From RGIG1681 sp045594425 (GTDB lineage: Bacteria > Bacillota > Clostridia > Christensenellales > UBA1242), in assembly GCA_045594425.1 (NCBI GenBank), contig JAZNYK010000007.1, forward strand, positions 124,001 to 188,000: a stretch of DNA of 64,000 bases, written 5' to 3'. Made by a program: the position numbers and the translations under genes. Positions 34,575 to 41,606 of this stretch are shown one piece after another. Each line of letters opens with the position of its first letter. Within the stretch, counting starts at the first letter, position 1. Below the pieces are notes generated by a model. That model was not told the DNA's origin and did no database searches. It saw nothing but the letters and a program-made list of their open reading frames with translations.

Positions 34575-35449
34575 TATTTTTCAAGCAAGTTGTTATATGA
34601 TTCAAGTGCACTAGAATATTCAAGTTCCAATGCTCTTAATACACTGCTTGATTCACCAACCAATTCAGAATATTTATACCAACCTTTATAAAAATCAACT
34701 AATCTCTTTCTCAAAATTACTTCTTGAACAACGTCTTTTGTTTCTACTTCATAGATAATAGAAGAAATTAATTTTCTTTTTCTTTCTTCTAAAAGTGTTT
34801 GTGTTGAATTTGTATCTTCAGAAGATGTCATGTTTTTCAAAACTTCAAAGGTTTCTTTTCTTTGAGCATCAGTTAATGTGGCATCATTCAAAACCAATGA
34901 AACATAGGTTGCAAACGAATATTCATAAACACTGCCACCGCTCAATTGATTTCTTACAAAAGAAACAATTGCGTGTGAGCGATTTTCATACGAGCCTTCT
35001 AAATTTAATGAATACATACATCTAACCTTTCTATTAATTAAATATGAATCGGTATTACCCACATATGCATACATATTCTTTGAAACATTATTTATGCTAG
35101 AATCATTTAATCTTTTGCAAAAATCATTGTAATCTTCACGAGCCATTAAAACATTTATATAATAAAGTTCTTTTTCATACTCACCAATCTCTTGTTCAAA
35201 CAAAATCAAGTTGTAAAGGTCAGCAGCAGAACCACTTTTTTCATATGCTTGCAAATAACATGACTCTTGTGCTTTTTTTAATCCAAAAAAGCCAAATATT
35301 TTGGCGTCAAATTTTGGCGCTAAAAAGAACATTGTTGAAATTACGTAAAAGAATGCAACAATAACCACCAAAACAATTTTTGCCGATATTTTTAACGAAT
35401 TTAGCCACATTTGTTTGTTTAATATTTTTTCTTTTGTAACATCCGTCAT
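34574..35449 (-). CDS. membrane-anchored helical protein of unknown function
   Basis: 291 residues. One membrane helix at about 21-45 (IVLVVIVAFFYVISTMFFLA) follows a cytoplasmic N-terminus. The remainder is helical and rich in Tyr/Glu/Leu, with repeated pairs of helices (KAQESCYLQAYEKSGSAADLYNLILFEQEIGEYEKELYYINVL) that resemble TPR-like repeats, though no clear consensus is present. The ATG overlaps the rpiB stop (TAATG), so it is translated together with rpiB. No family is recognised. Confidence 0.68.
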   Translation of the reverse strand: MTDVTKEKILNKQMWLNSLKISAKIVLVVIVAFFYVISTMFFLAPKFDAKIFGFFGLKKAQESCYLQAYEKSGSAADLYNLILFEQEIGEYEKELYYINVLMAREDYNDFCKRLNDSSINNVSKNMYAYVGNTDSYLINRKVRCMYSLNLEGSYENRSHAIVSFVRNQLSGGSVYEYSFATYVSLVLNDATLTDAQRKETFEVLKNMTSSEDTNSTQTLLEERKRKLISSIIYEVETKDVVQEVILRKRLVDFYKGWYKYSELVGESSSVLRALELEYSSALESYNNLLEK

Positions 35450-35931
35450 TAAATCTTTCCGCCTTTTTCAATTGTTGCTATTTGAGCAATTCGCCTAGCG
35501 TGACGTTCTTCACCCAAAAATTCAGTGTTAATGAAAACATCAAGCATTCTAATCATTTTGCGTTTGCAAAGTTTCACTTCATAGTTTTCATCTGATTTTC
35601 CTGCTGCAAAAACAATACAATTTGCATCTTCATCACGTCTTGCAAAATATGCAGAACCTTCTTCACTTGGAAGAACCGAACGAATGCCCGCACACTTATT
35701 TGCAACAACATTCATGCCAACACCTGTTCCACAAAGCAAAATCATACCACTTGCGTTTTTATCAAGATAAATTTGATAGGCTTTTCTGGCTAAAATTGGA
35801 TAATCATTACCTTCTGAATCATCTTCAACAACATCATATTCAATGTCTTTTTCCGCCAAATATGCCTTGATTCTTTCAATATATTTCAAATCAACTCTAT
35901 GGTCATAAGCCACAACAAATTTTTTAAACAT
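35449..35931 (-). CDS. rpiB: ribose-5-phosphate isomerase B (RpiB/LacAB family)
   Basis: 160 residues, the usual RpiB length. The motif LLCGTGVGMNVVANKCAGIRSVL (about 63-85) holds the catalytic cysteine and phosphate-binding residues, and the N-terminal AYDHRVD corresponds to the family DHAG-type start. It interconverts ribulose-5-phosphate and ribose-5-phosphate (or a related sugar phosphate). The start at 35931 is chosen for AAAGGAG directly upstream; a longer reading frame to 35994 has no site. A promoter lies at 35953-35981. Confidence 0.88.
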   Translation of the reverse strand: MFKKFVVAYDHRVDLKYIERIKAYLAEKDIEYDVVEDDSEGNDYPILARKAYQIYLDKNASGMILLCGTGVGMNVVANKCAGIRSVLPSEEGSAYFARRDEDANCIVFAAGKSDENYEVKLCKRKMIRMLDVFINTEFLGEERHARRIAQIATIEKGGKI

Positions 35932-35952
35932 AAACGCTCCTTTATCACAATT

Positions 35953-35981
35953 AGTGTATAATTTTTTAATATCAATGTCAA
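35953..35981 (-). promoter_or_regulatory. rpiB promoter
   Basis: On the minus strand TTGACA (35976-35981) and TACACT (35953-35958), spacer 17 bases. Confidence 0.65.
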
Positions 35982-35994
35982 ACAAACAAAACAA

Positions 35995-36016
35995 AAAGAA
36001 GTATTGCTACTTCTTT
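35995..36016 (-). terminator. terminator after the mini-DivIVA gene
   Basis: AAAGAAGTA/TACTTCTTT stem (35995-36003 with 36008-36016) around TTGC, overlapping the stop codon and followed by T residues on the minus strand. Confidence 0.7.
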
Positions 36017-36192
36017 TTTGCTTTAGAGTAATTTAATTGTTTTTTCAAAGAAATAATCTCACGTTTAAGTGATTCCATATCCCTGCGTGCAACAGATAGC
36101 AACCTGTCTTTTTCTTCAAGAAGGTCATCAACATAATCTCTGTCATAACCACGAAAAGACATTTTCATTTCACTTTCATCAAAATCTCTCAT
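36007..36192 (-). CDS. mini DivIVA/GpsB-like protein
   Basis: 61 residues. FRGYDRDYVDDLLEEKDRLL (about 13-32) matches the DivIVA/GpsB N-terminal motif, in which a membrane-binding turn precedes a coiled coil; the remainder is a coiled coil with a Lys-rich end. Usual DivIVA has about 160 residues and GpsB about 95, so this is a shortened form without the C-terminal oligomerisation part. AGGAG precedes the ATG. It follows sepF on the same strand, and a perfect-looking Spo0A box lies between, suggesting a role in division or asymmetric septation. Confidence 0.75.
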   Translation of the reverse strand: MRDFDESEMKMSFRGYDRDYVDDLLEEKDRLLSVARRDMESLKREIISLKKQLNYSKAKKK

Positions 36193-36220
36193 AAACCACT
36201 CCTAAACATAGTTTATGCAA

Positions 36221-36231
36221 ATTTCGACAAA
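36221..36231 (-). promoter_or_regulatory. candidate Spo0A box upstream of the mini-DivIVA gene
   Basis: On the minus strand the sequence TTTGTCGAAAT agrees with the Spo0A-binding consensus TTTGTCGAAA. It lies about 30 bases ahead of the ATG at 36192. Confidence 0.5.
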
Positions 36232-36241
36232 TTATTCAAAA

Positions 36242-36832
36242 TTACATATTATTTGGGTCATTATCTGGAAGTTTGATATTAAACCCTTCTGGTGTGAGCA
36301 AGAAAATATTGTTCTCAACACGGCGAATATTTCCATTTAAGGCATAAATTGCACCACTTGCACAGTCTAAAAGCCTTTGTGAATCAATTTCATTCATATT
36401 GTTAAGGTTTAAAACAATTGATTCACCTTCCTTTAAATAATTGATAATGGTTTGAACATCCTCAAATCTGCTTGGATACATAAACTGAACATTCTTTGTT
36501 CCATATCCTCCAACATTTGAACTCATGCCATAATTATTCACAGGCGCAGAATAAGAACGTGAAGTGTTGTATTGGTCTGGATTGTCAGCAAAAGAAGTTG
36601 TCGTGCTTTGTGGACGTGTTGGAACATCTTTTTCTTGTCTTAAAGCATACTTTCTTGCGGCTTTGTCGGCTTTTTCTTGAGCCTTTCTTGCCTTATACTC
36701 CTCTTTTTGACGTCTTCTAGCATTTTGTTGTGCTTCTCTTTCTTCACGCTTTTTTTGTTTTTCAATCGAATCGTCATAGACTTCTTCATTTTCAAAGCCT
36801 ACGCCTTTCATTAACCAGTTCATAAATCCCAT
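36242..36832 (-). CDS. sepF: cell division protein SepF
   Basis: 196 residues. The N-terminal amphipathic helix (MGFMNWLMKGVGF) would bind the membrane, a charged linker of about 80 residues follows, and the C-terminal SepF core reads VQFMYPSRFEDVQTI, IVLNLNN, then QRLLDCASGAIYAL and IFLLTPEGF. SepF tethers FtsZ to the membrane at the division site. The start at 36832 is chosen for AGGAG upstream. The mini-DivIVA follows and a SPOR-like gene precedes, forming a small division neighbourhood. Confidence 0.9.
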   Translation of the reverse strand: MGFMNWLMKGVGFENEEVYDDSIEKQKKREEREAQQNARRRQKEEYKARKAQEKADKAARKYALRQEKDVPTRPQSTTTSFADNPDQYNTSRSYSAPVNNYGMSSNVGGYGTKNVQFMYPSRFEDVQTIINYLKEGESIVLNLNNMNEIDSQRLLDCASGAIYALNGNIRRVENNIFLLTPEGFNIKLPDNDPNNM

Positions 36833-36913
36833 AGTAATGATTCTCCTAACTAGCCTAATAATAGCATTATTTTGTGCAAAATTCAAATTATTTTTTCATA
36901 ATTTTGCTCTATT

Positions 36914-37657
36914 CTACAAATTATCAAACAAATCAACTTTGGTTAAAGCAAAATTTACACACAAACCACACACTAACGACTGTTTTTTTGTTGATTGATA
37001 AAACTCATTAAAAAAATTATCAAAATGAATCAAGAACATATTTGCATAGGTCTTTATATTTTCAAACAACTCCTCTTTTTGTGGATTTTCAAACTCACTC
37101 ACAATAGTTTCAAGTTCAAGTTTTTTTGAAATTAATTCAGATATCAACTTTCCTTGCGTTATTTCACCAGATAAATATTTCATGTTTAACTCTTCAAACT
37201 CTTGAATAATCGTTTGCAAATATTTAAAAAATTTATAATAACTCAAGTTATCTTTAATTATATTTTGAGTTTTTCTTGCAATTGCCTGTGCTTCAAGAGT
37301 TAAAACATCTGCATTTTCAAAATTTTCAAGCATTCCATTTTTTATTTCTTTAGCATCATCGCTTGAATGATAAACATTTGCAATTAGCAAATAATTTTCT
37401 TTATGAAAAAAATACACCCCCGCACCACCTAAATTTTTGACCAAATCCTGCTCATCTTTATTTGTTTCTTTGCGATATTTTTGAACATAAACAAAATAAT
37501 ATGAGGTCTTGTCAAAACACTTATTTTTCTTTCTGCTTACACCCAAACACACTAAAATTGACACAGTTAGCACAAAAAATAAAATTCCTGCAATTGCTGA
37601 ATTTATTTGAATCCATGAGCGTTTTTTCGTTTTTTTATATGGCACATAATATTGCAT
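36914..37657 (-). CDS. membrane protein with SPOR-like domain
   Basis: 247 residues. A basic N-terminus and one membrane helix (about 20-42) are followed by a segment (SYYFVYVQKYRKETNKDEQDLVKNLGGAGVYFFHKENYLLIANVY, about 52-96) with the strand-helix-strand layout of SPOR domains, which bind denuded septal peptidoglycan. The rest is helical. The assignment is weak in sequence but supported by the neighbouring sepF. The start at 37657 is set by GGAG eight bases upstream. Confidence 0.6.
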   Translation of the reverse strand: MQYYVPYKKTKKRSWIQINSAIAGILFFVLTVSILVCLGVSRKKNKCFDKTSYYFVYVQKYRKETNKDEQDLVKNLGGAGVYFFHKENYLLIANVYHSSDDAKEIKNGMLENFENADVLTLEAQAIARKTQNIIKDNLSYYKFFKYLQTIIQEFEELNMKYLSGEITQGKLISELISKKLELETIVSEFENPQKEELFENIKTYANMFLIHFDNFFNEFYQSTKKQSLVCGLCVNFALTKVDLFDNL

Positions 37658-37812
37658 TTTTAACTCTCCACATTTTATCATTAAACTATACGCTTAATTA
37701 TTTTTAAACTATATGCCGATTCTATTTTAAAATTAACCAACGCAACAAAACCATAGTTATAAACGTTTAAAAAATACATATAATTAAGTGAAAATAATTT
37801 AAGGAGAACCAA

Positions 37813-38106
37813 ATGAATTTAAGACCCTTATTTGACAGAGTTGTTTTAAAAGATTTAAACAAATCAAACAAAACAAAATCTGGAATTTTTATTCCAGACA
37901 CTGTTGGTGATGAACCAAAATACGCTGAAGTGATTGCCATTGGAGATGGAGATTGTTTTGACGGAAACAAATCAGAAATGGCGGTTAAAGTTAATGATAA
38001 AGTCATCTACAACAAATATGGTGCAACATATTTTAAAATTGATAATCAAGAATATGCAATTTTAAGACAAAGCGATATTCTTGGAGTATTCGAAGGAGAA
38101 AACTAA
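37813..38106 (+). CDS. groES: co-chaperonin GroES
   Basis: 97 residues, the usual size. It begins NLRPLFDRVVLKDL, the conserved GroES start, has the mobile-loop region (NKSNKTKSGIFIPDT) and ends with YAILRQSDILGVFE. It caps the GroEL chamber during protein folding in the cytoplasm. AAGGAG precedes the ATG and groEL follows after a single base (TAATATG). No CIRCE element (TTAGCACTC-N9-GAGTGCTAA) was found upstream; a weak -10 TATAAT lies at 37779-37784. Confidence 0.95.
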   Translation: MNLRPLFDRVVLKDLNKSNKTKSGIFIPDTVGDEPKYAEVIAIGDGDCFDGNKSEMAVKVNDKVIYNKYGATYFKIDNQEYAILRQSDILGVFEGEN

Positions 38107-38107
38107 T

Positions 38108-39700
38108 ATGGCAAAACAAATTAAATCTGGCGAAGACGCAAGAAACCTTTTAAAAGCAGGAATTAAAGCCGTTGCAAACGCAGTTAAAATCACACTTGGA
38201 CCAAAAGGCAGAAACGTTGTACTCGACCGCAAATACACCACTCCACTAATCACAAATGATGGTGTTTCAATTGCAAAAGAAATTGAACTTGCTTGCCCAT
38301 TCCAAAACATGGGAGCAAATCTTATTAAAGAAGTTTCAATAAAAACTAACGACCTTGCTGGTGATGGAACAACAACAGCGTGCGTTCTTGCTGAATGCAT
38401 GATTGACGAAGGCTTAAAAAATATTGCAAGCGGAGCAAATCCAATTTTGATTAGAAAAGGCATGGAAAAAGCAATAAACGTTGCAACCGGCAAACTTAAA
38501 GAAATTTCAAAGCCAGTTTCAAACGACACTGAAATTGCACAAGTTGCAAGCATTTCTGCAGGAAGTGATGAAATTGGAAAAATGATTGCTGAAGCGTTTT
38601 CAAAAGTAGGCAAAGATGGTGTTATTACAATTGAAGAATCAAAAACCTCACAAACCAATCTAAAAATTACACAAGGACTAGAATTTGATAGAGGCTATAT
38701 TTCCCCATACATGATTCCACAAGACAGCAACGTTGCCGTTTTAAACAATCCATATATTCTTGTAACAGATAAAAAACTAACAAATATAAACGAACTTTTG
38801 CCAATTTTAGAAGAAATTATGAAAACTTCAAGACCATTGCTTGTTATTGCTGAAGATATCGATGGTGACGTTCTTTCCACATTAACTTTAAACAATATCC
38901 GTGGTTCATTTACATCAGTTGCAGTAAAAGCCCCATCTTTTGGTGACAAGCAAAAAGATTATCTTGAAGATATTGCCCTTTTAACTGGTGCAAATTATCT
39001 ATCAAAAGAAATTGTGCAAGATTTAAAAACTATCACAACAGAGGACCTTGGTGAAGCCACTAGTGTTAAGGTGTTTAAAGACAAAACCGTTATTGTTGGT
39101 GGAAAATCAAACCCTGACAGAATTCGTGAAAAACAAGACTTTTTGAGAGAACTTCTTGTAGCCGAACTTGAGGAATATGCACAAATTCAACTTGAAGACA
39201 GACTCGCAAGGCTTTCTGATGGCGTTGCCGTGATTGAAGTTGGTGCTCCAACTGAAATTGAAATGCGTGAAAAGAAACTTCGAATAGAAGATGCTCTTTC
39301 TGCAACAAAATCCGCAAGCAAAGAAGGCATTGTTATCGGTGGTGGTTGTGCTTTAATCTGCTGTGAAGATGCCTTAACCAATTTAATTTCATCACTTAAT
39401 GGAGACGAAAAAACAGGCGCTGAAATTGTGAAAAATTCACTATCTTCACCACTTCGTCAAATTGCCAAAAACAGTGGCGAAGACGATGGCGTTGTGTTTA
39501 ACGAAGTAAAAAAACATATTGGTGATGGTGTTGGTTATAACGCGCTAACAAACACTTATGAAAATATGTTTGATGCTGGCATTATTGACCCAACAAAAGT
39601 AACCAGATGTGCTCTGGAAAACGCAGGAAGCGTGGCTTCAACACTACTCACAACTGAGGTTGTTGTTGCAAATATTCCAGAAACAGCAAAAGCACAATAA
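38108..39700 (+). CDS. groEL: chaperonin GroEL
   Basis: 530 residues, slightly shorter than the usual 540. Landmarks include LGPKGRNVVLDRKY, NDGVSIAKEIEL, the ATP-site GDGTTTACVLAE, and the C-terminal EGIVIGGGCALI. The usual GGM-rich tail is missing; the end reads NIPETAKAQ. It folds proteins in an ATP-driven double ring with GroES. The start at 38108 is supported by GGAG upstream. It ends with a strong terminator, so groES-groEL is a two-gene unit. Confidence 0.97.
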   Translation: MAKQIKSGEDARNLLKAGIKAVANAVKITLGPKGRNVVLDRKYTTPLITNDGVSIAKEIELACPFQNMGANLIKEVSIKTNDLAGDGTTTACVLAECMIDEGLKNIASGANPILIRKGMEKAINVATGKLKEISKPVSNDTEIAQVASISAGSDEIGKMIAEAFSKVGKDGVITIEESKTSQTNLKITQGLEFDRGYISPYMIPQDSNVAVLNNPYILVTDKKLTNINELLPILEEIMKTSRPLLVIAEDIDGDVLSTLTLNNIRGSFTSVAVKAPSFGDKQKDYLEDIALLTGANYLSKEIVQDLKTITTEDLGEATSVKVFKDKTVIVGGKSNPDRIREKQDFLRELLVAELEEYAQIQLEDRLARLSDGVAVIEVGAPTEIEMREKKLRIEDALSATKSASKEGIVIGGGCALICCEDALTNLISSLNGDEKTGAEIVKNSLSSPLRQIAKNSGEDDGVVFNEVKKHIGDGVGYNALTNTYENMFDAGIIDPTKVTRCALENAGSVASTLLTTEVVVANIPETAKAQ

Positions 39701-39725
39701 AAAAAGCCCTTTATCAGGGCTTTTT
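39701..39725. terminator. groESL terminator, bidirectional
   Basis: AAAAAGCCCT/AGGGCTTTTT stem (39701-39710 with 39716-39725) around TTATC, between convergent genes. Confidence 0.9.
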
Positions 39726-39727
39726 TG

Positions 39728-40726
39728 TTATTTTGTTTCTTTAACTATATTTTGAATAGACAAAAATCTTTTATCGAATGTTGGTTTTTTCTTAATAGGG
39801 TCAATTGTTCTATGTTCAACTGTTTTTGATTTTGGTTTCATTACTGGAGTTCTTATAAAACCAGACTCCAAAAGTTCGATTTTTGATTGTTTTTGAGCAT
39901 TTTCAAGTTCTTTATGCTGTGCACTTTCACCATATTTTACAGTTTCTTCATCATCTTTTTCGGTCATAAGGTCTGCCATGATGTCTTTGAGTGAAATATT
40001 TGGATTTAGTGCTTCATTAAAGTCAAACAAACTATCATCCGTTTGAGGAATCGCAGAAACAGCCGTTTTTTCAGTTGGCGCAGTATAAAATAACTTGTTA
40101 ATTTTGTTTTCAACTTTAACGTTTTCATCAACAGTCTTTTCAACCTTTTTGCCAAGTCCAATATCTGCAACAATGCTTTGTTCACTCTTTTTAGGTCTAC
40201 CAGGTTTTCTGTTTACACTAGAACCAATCTTTTGAGCAAATTCTTGTTTTAATCTATCAAACCTAGAGTTAGGGTCAGTTGACACATTTTCATCTTTTAT
40301 TGGTTTGTTTGAAATAAATGCTCTATCCTTTTTTGTAATCATTGCATTTGCTTCGATTTTGTTGCAAACCTCATACAAACTCTCTTCAAAAAGAGTTAAT
40401 GTGTCGTTATAAGCAATCAAATCATCACGAAGAACACTGCTTCTAACTTTTTCAAACTTTTCTTCAAATTGGTCTTTATTTATGTTTATACTTTTGCAAA
40501 TTTTTAAAATATCTTCAAGCAAAACTTCTTTTAAATACTTTATTTTTCTTTCATAAAGAACTAACGCACGAGCAGTTGCCTTTTCACGCTCTTTATACTC
40601 TGCAATAATCTTTTTGTCACGAAGTTTTTCTTTTTCAAGTTTTGCAAGTCTGTCACTAGCATCAACTGCAGACAACTCTTTTTTCATGATATCTTCAACT
40701 GTGTCTTTCTTTACTTTTTTATTCAT
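39728..40726 (-). CDS. coiled-coil protein with AT-hook-like motif
   Basis: 332 residues, cytoplasmic. About 1-75 is a charged coiled coil (ASDRLAKLEKEKLRDKKIIAEYKEREKATARAL), then a helical region to about 150, and RKPGRPKKSE at about 175-185, which resembles an AT-hook DNA-binding core (GRP flanked by basic residues). The rest is low-complexity and charged. No family is recognised. The ATG at 40726 (AAAGGTG upstream) overlaps the lgt stop by eight bases, so it is coupled to lgt. The function is unknown; a nucleoid or cell-cycle role is only a guess. Confidence 0.6.
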   Translation of the reverse strand: MNKKVKKDTVEDIMKKELSAVDASDRLAKLEKEKLRDKKIIAEYKEREKATARALVLYERKIKYLKEVLLEDILKICKSININKDQFEEKFEKVRSSVLRDDLIAYNDTLTLFEESLYEVCNKIEANAMITKKDRAFISNKPIKDENVSTDPNSRFDRLKQEFAQKIGSSVNRKPGRPKKSEQSIVADIGLGKKVEKTVDENVKVENKINKLFYTAPTEKTAVSAIPQTDDSLFDFNEALNPNISLKDIMADLMTEKDDEETVKYGESAQHKELENAQKQSKIELLESGFIRTPVMKPKSKTVEHRTIDPIKKKPTFDKRFLSIQNIVKETK

Positions 40727-41510
40727 TGTTTGCACCTTTACGTTTTTTGTGTTTTATGTTTAATACAATCAAAATAACAACACCCACAGCAATCATTGCA
40801 ATGCTGCAGATTTTTGAAATTGGAAGTCCAGCAACTTCTAAAATAAACTCTGGTTGCCTTAATGATTCAAGACAAGTTCTAACAATTCCATAATAAACAA
40901 GATATGTTCCTGTTGTGAAACCATTGTTTTTTGATATCATGAAAACAATGTAAAGAACAGCAAAACCTATCAAATTTAAAACAAATTCATAAAAGAACAA
41001 TGCTTGATAAAGCACCCCATTAACTCTTACAACAAATGGAAAAAATGCATATGCAGAATTTGGGTCAACAACTTGACCATATACTTCACCGTTGAAATAA
41101 TTTCCCCATCTGCCAATTGCTTGGGCTAAAATCAAAACAACAACAAGCACATCAAAATATCTAAAAATGTTTTTCTCTTTTCTAATCAAACAAAATGCAA
41201 GAAGACCAAGTCCACCACCAACAACAGCACCAATAATGCTCATTCCACCTGTTCTAAAATTAAAAAAGTCTGACAAATCAAGTGACGCATCAAATAAAAC
41301 AGAAAATAATCTTGCTGTTAAAATACCCGTTGGCAAAATAACAAGTGCAATATTTAATGGCATATCGGTGTTATAGCCTTTCTTTTTACAAAAAAGTGTT
41401 GCAACCAACACAGCAACAACAATTGCTGCACAAATAATAAGACCATACCAATAAATATCATAACCTTTGATAGAAAACGCTACTCTATCAACTTCTAAAA
41501 ATTTATCCAT
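40719..41510 (-). CDS. lgt: prolipoprotein diacylglyceryl transferase Lgt
   Basis: 263 residues with seven hydrophobic helices. The Lgt signature GRWGNYFNGEVYG (about 138-150) is present, together with GGMSIIGAVVGGGLG and YGIVRTCLESLRQPE. Lgt attaches diacylglycerol to the lipobox cysteine of lipoproteins, such as the one at 3.3 kb. There is no ribosome site; a consensus promoter ends six bases before the ATG, so the transcript appears to be leaderless. A coiled-coil gene follows with overlapping ends. Confidence 0.93.
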   Translation of the reverse strand: MDKFLEVDRVAFSIKGYDIYWYGLIICAAIVVAVLVATLFCKKKGYNTDMPLNIALVILPTGILTARLFSVLFDASLDLSDFFNFRTGGMSIIGAVVGGGLGLLAFCLIRKEKNIFRYFDVLVVVLILAQAIGRWGNYFNGEVYGQVVDPNSAYAFFPFVVRVNGVLYQALFFYEFVLNLIGFAVLYIVFMISKNNGFTTGTYLVYYGIVRTCLESLRQPEFILEVAGLPISKICSIAMIAVGVVILIVLNIKHKKRKGANNE

Positions 41511-41516
41511 ATAATT

Positions 41517-41545
41517 ATTATATTGCCAGTCAAAAATATTGTCAA
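41517..41545 (-). promoter_or_regulatory. lgt promoter, leaderless type
   Basis: On the minus strand TTGACA (41540-41545) and TATAAT (41517-41522) with a 17-base spacer; the -10 ends six bases from the start codon, so transcription should start at the ATG. Confidence 0.7.
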
Positions 41546-41571
41546 GAATCTTAAATTAAACATAAAAAAAA

Positions 41572-41591
41572 CCTATGGGATTCCCCATAGG
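41572..41591 (-). terminator. terminator of the 857-residue coiled-coil gene
   Basis: CCTATGGG/CCCATAGG stem (41572-41579 with 41584-41591) followed on the minus strand by eight T. Confidence 0.85.
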
Positions 41592-41606
41592 CTTTTGTTT
41601 TAGTTA

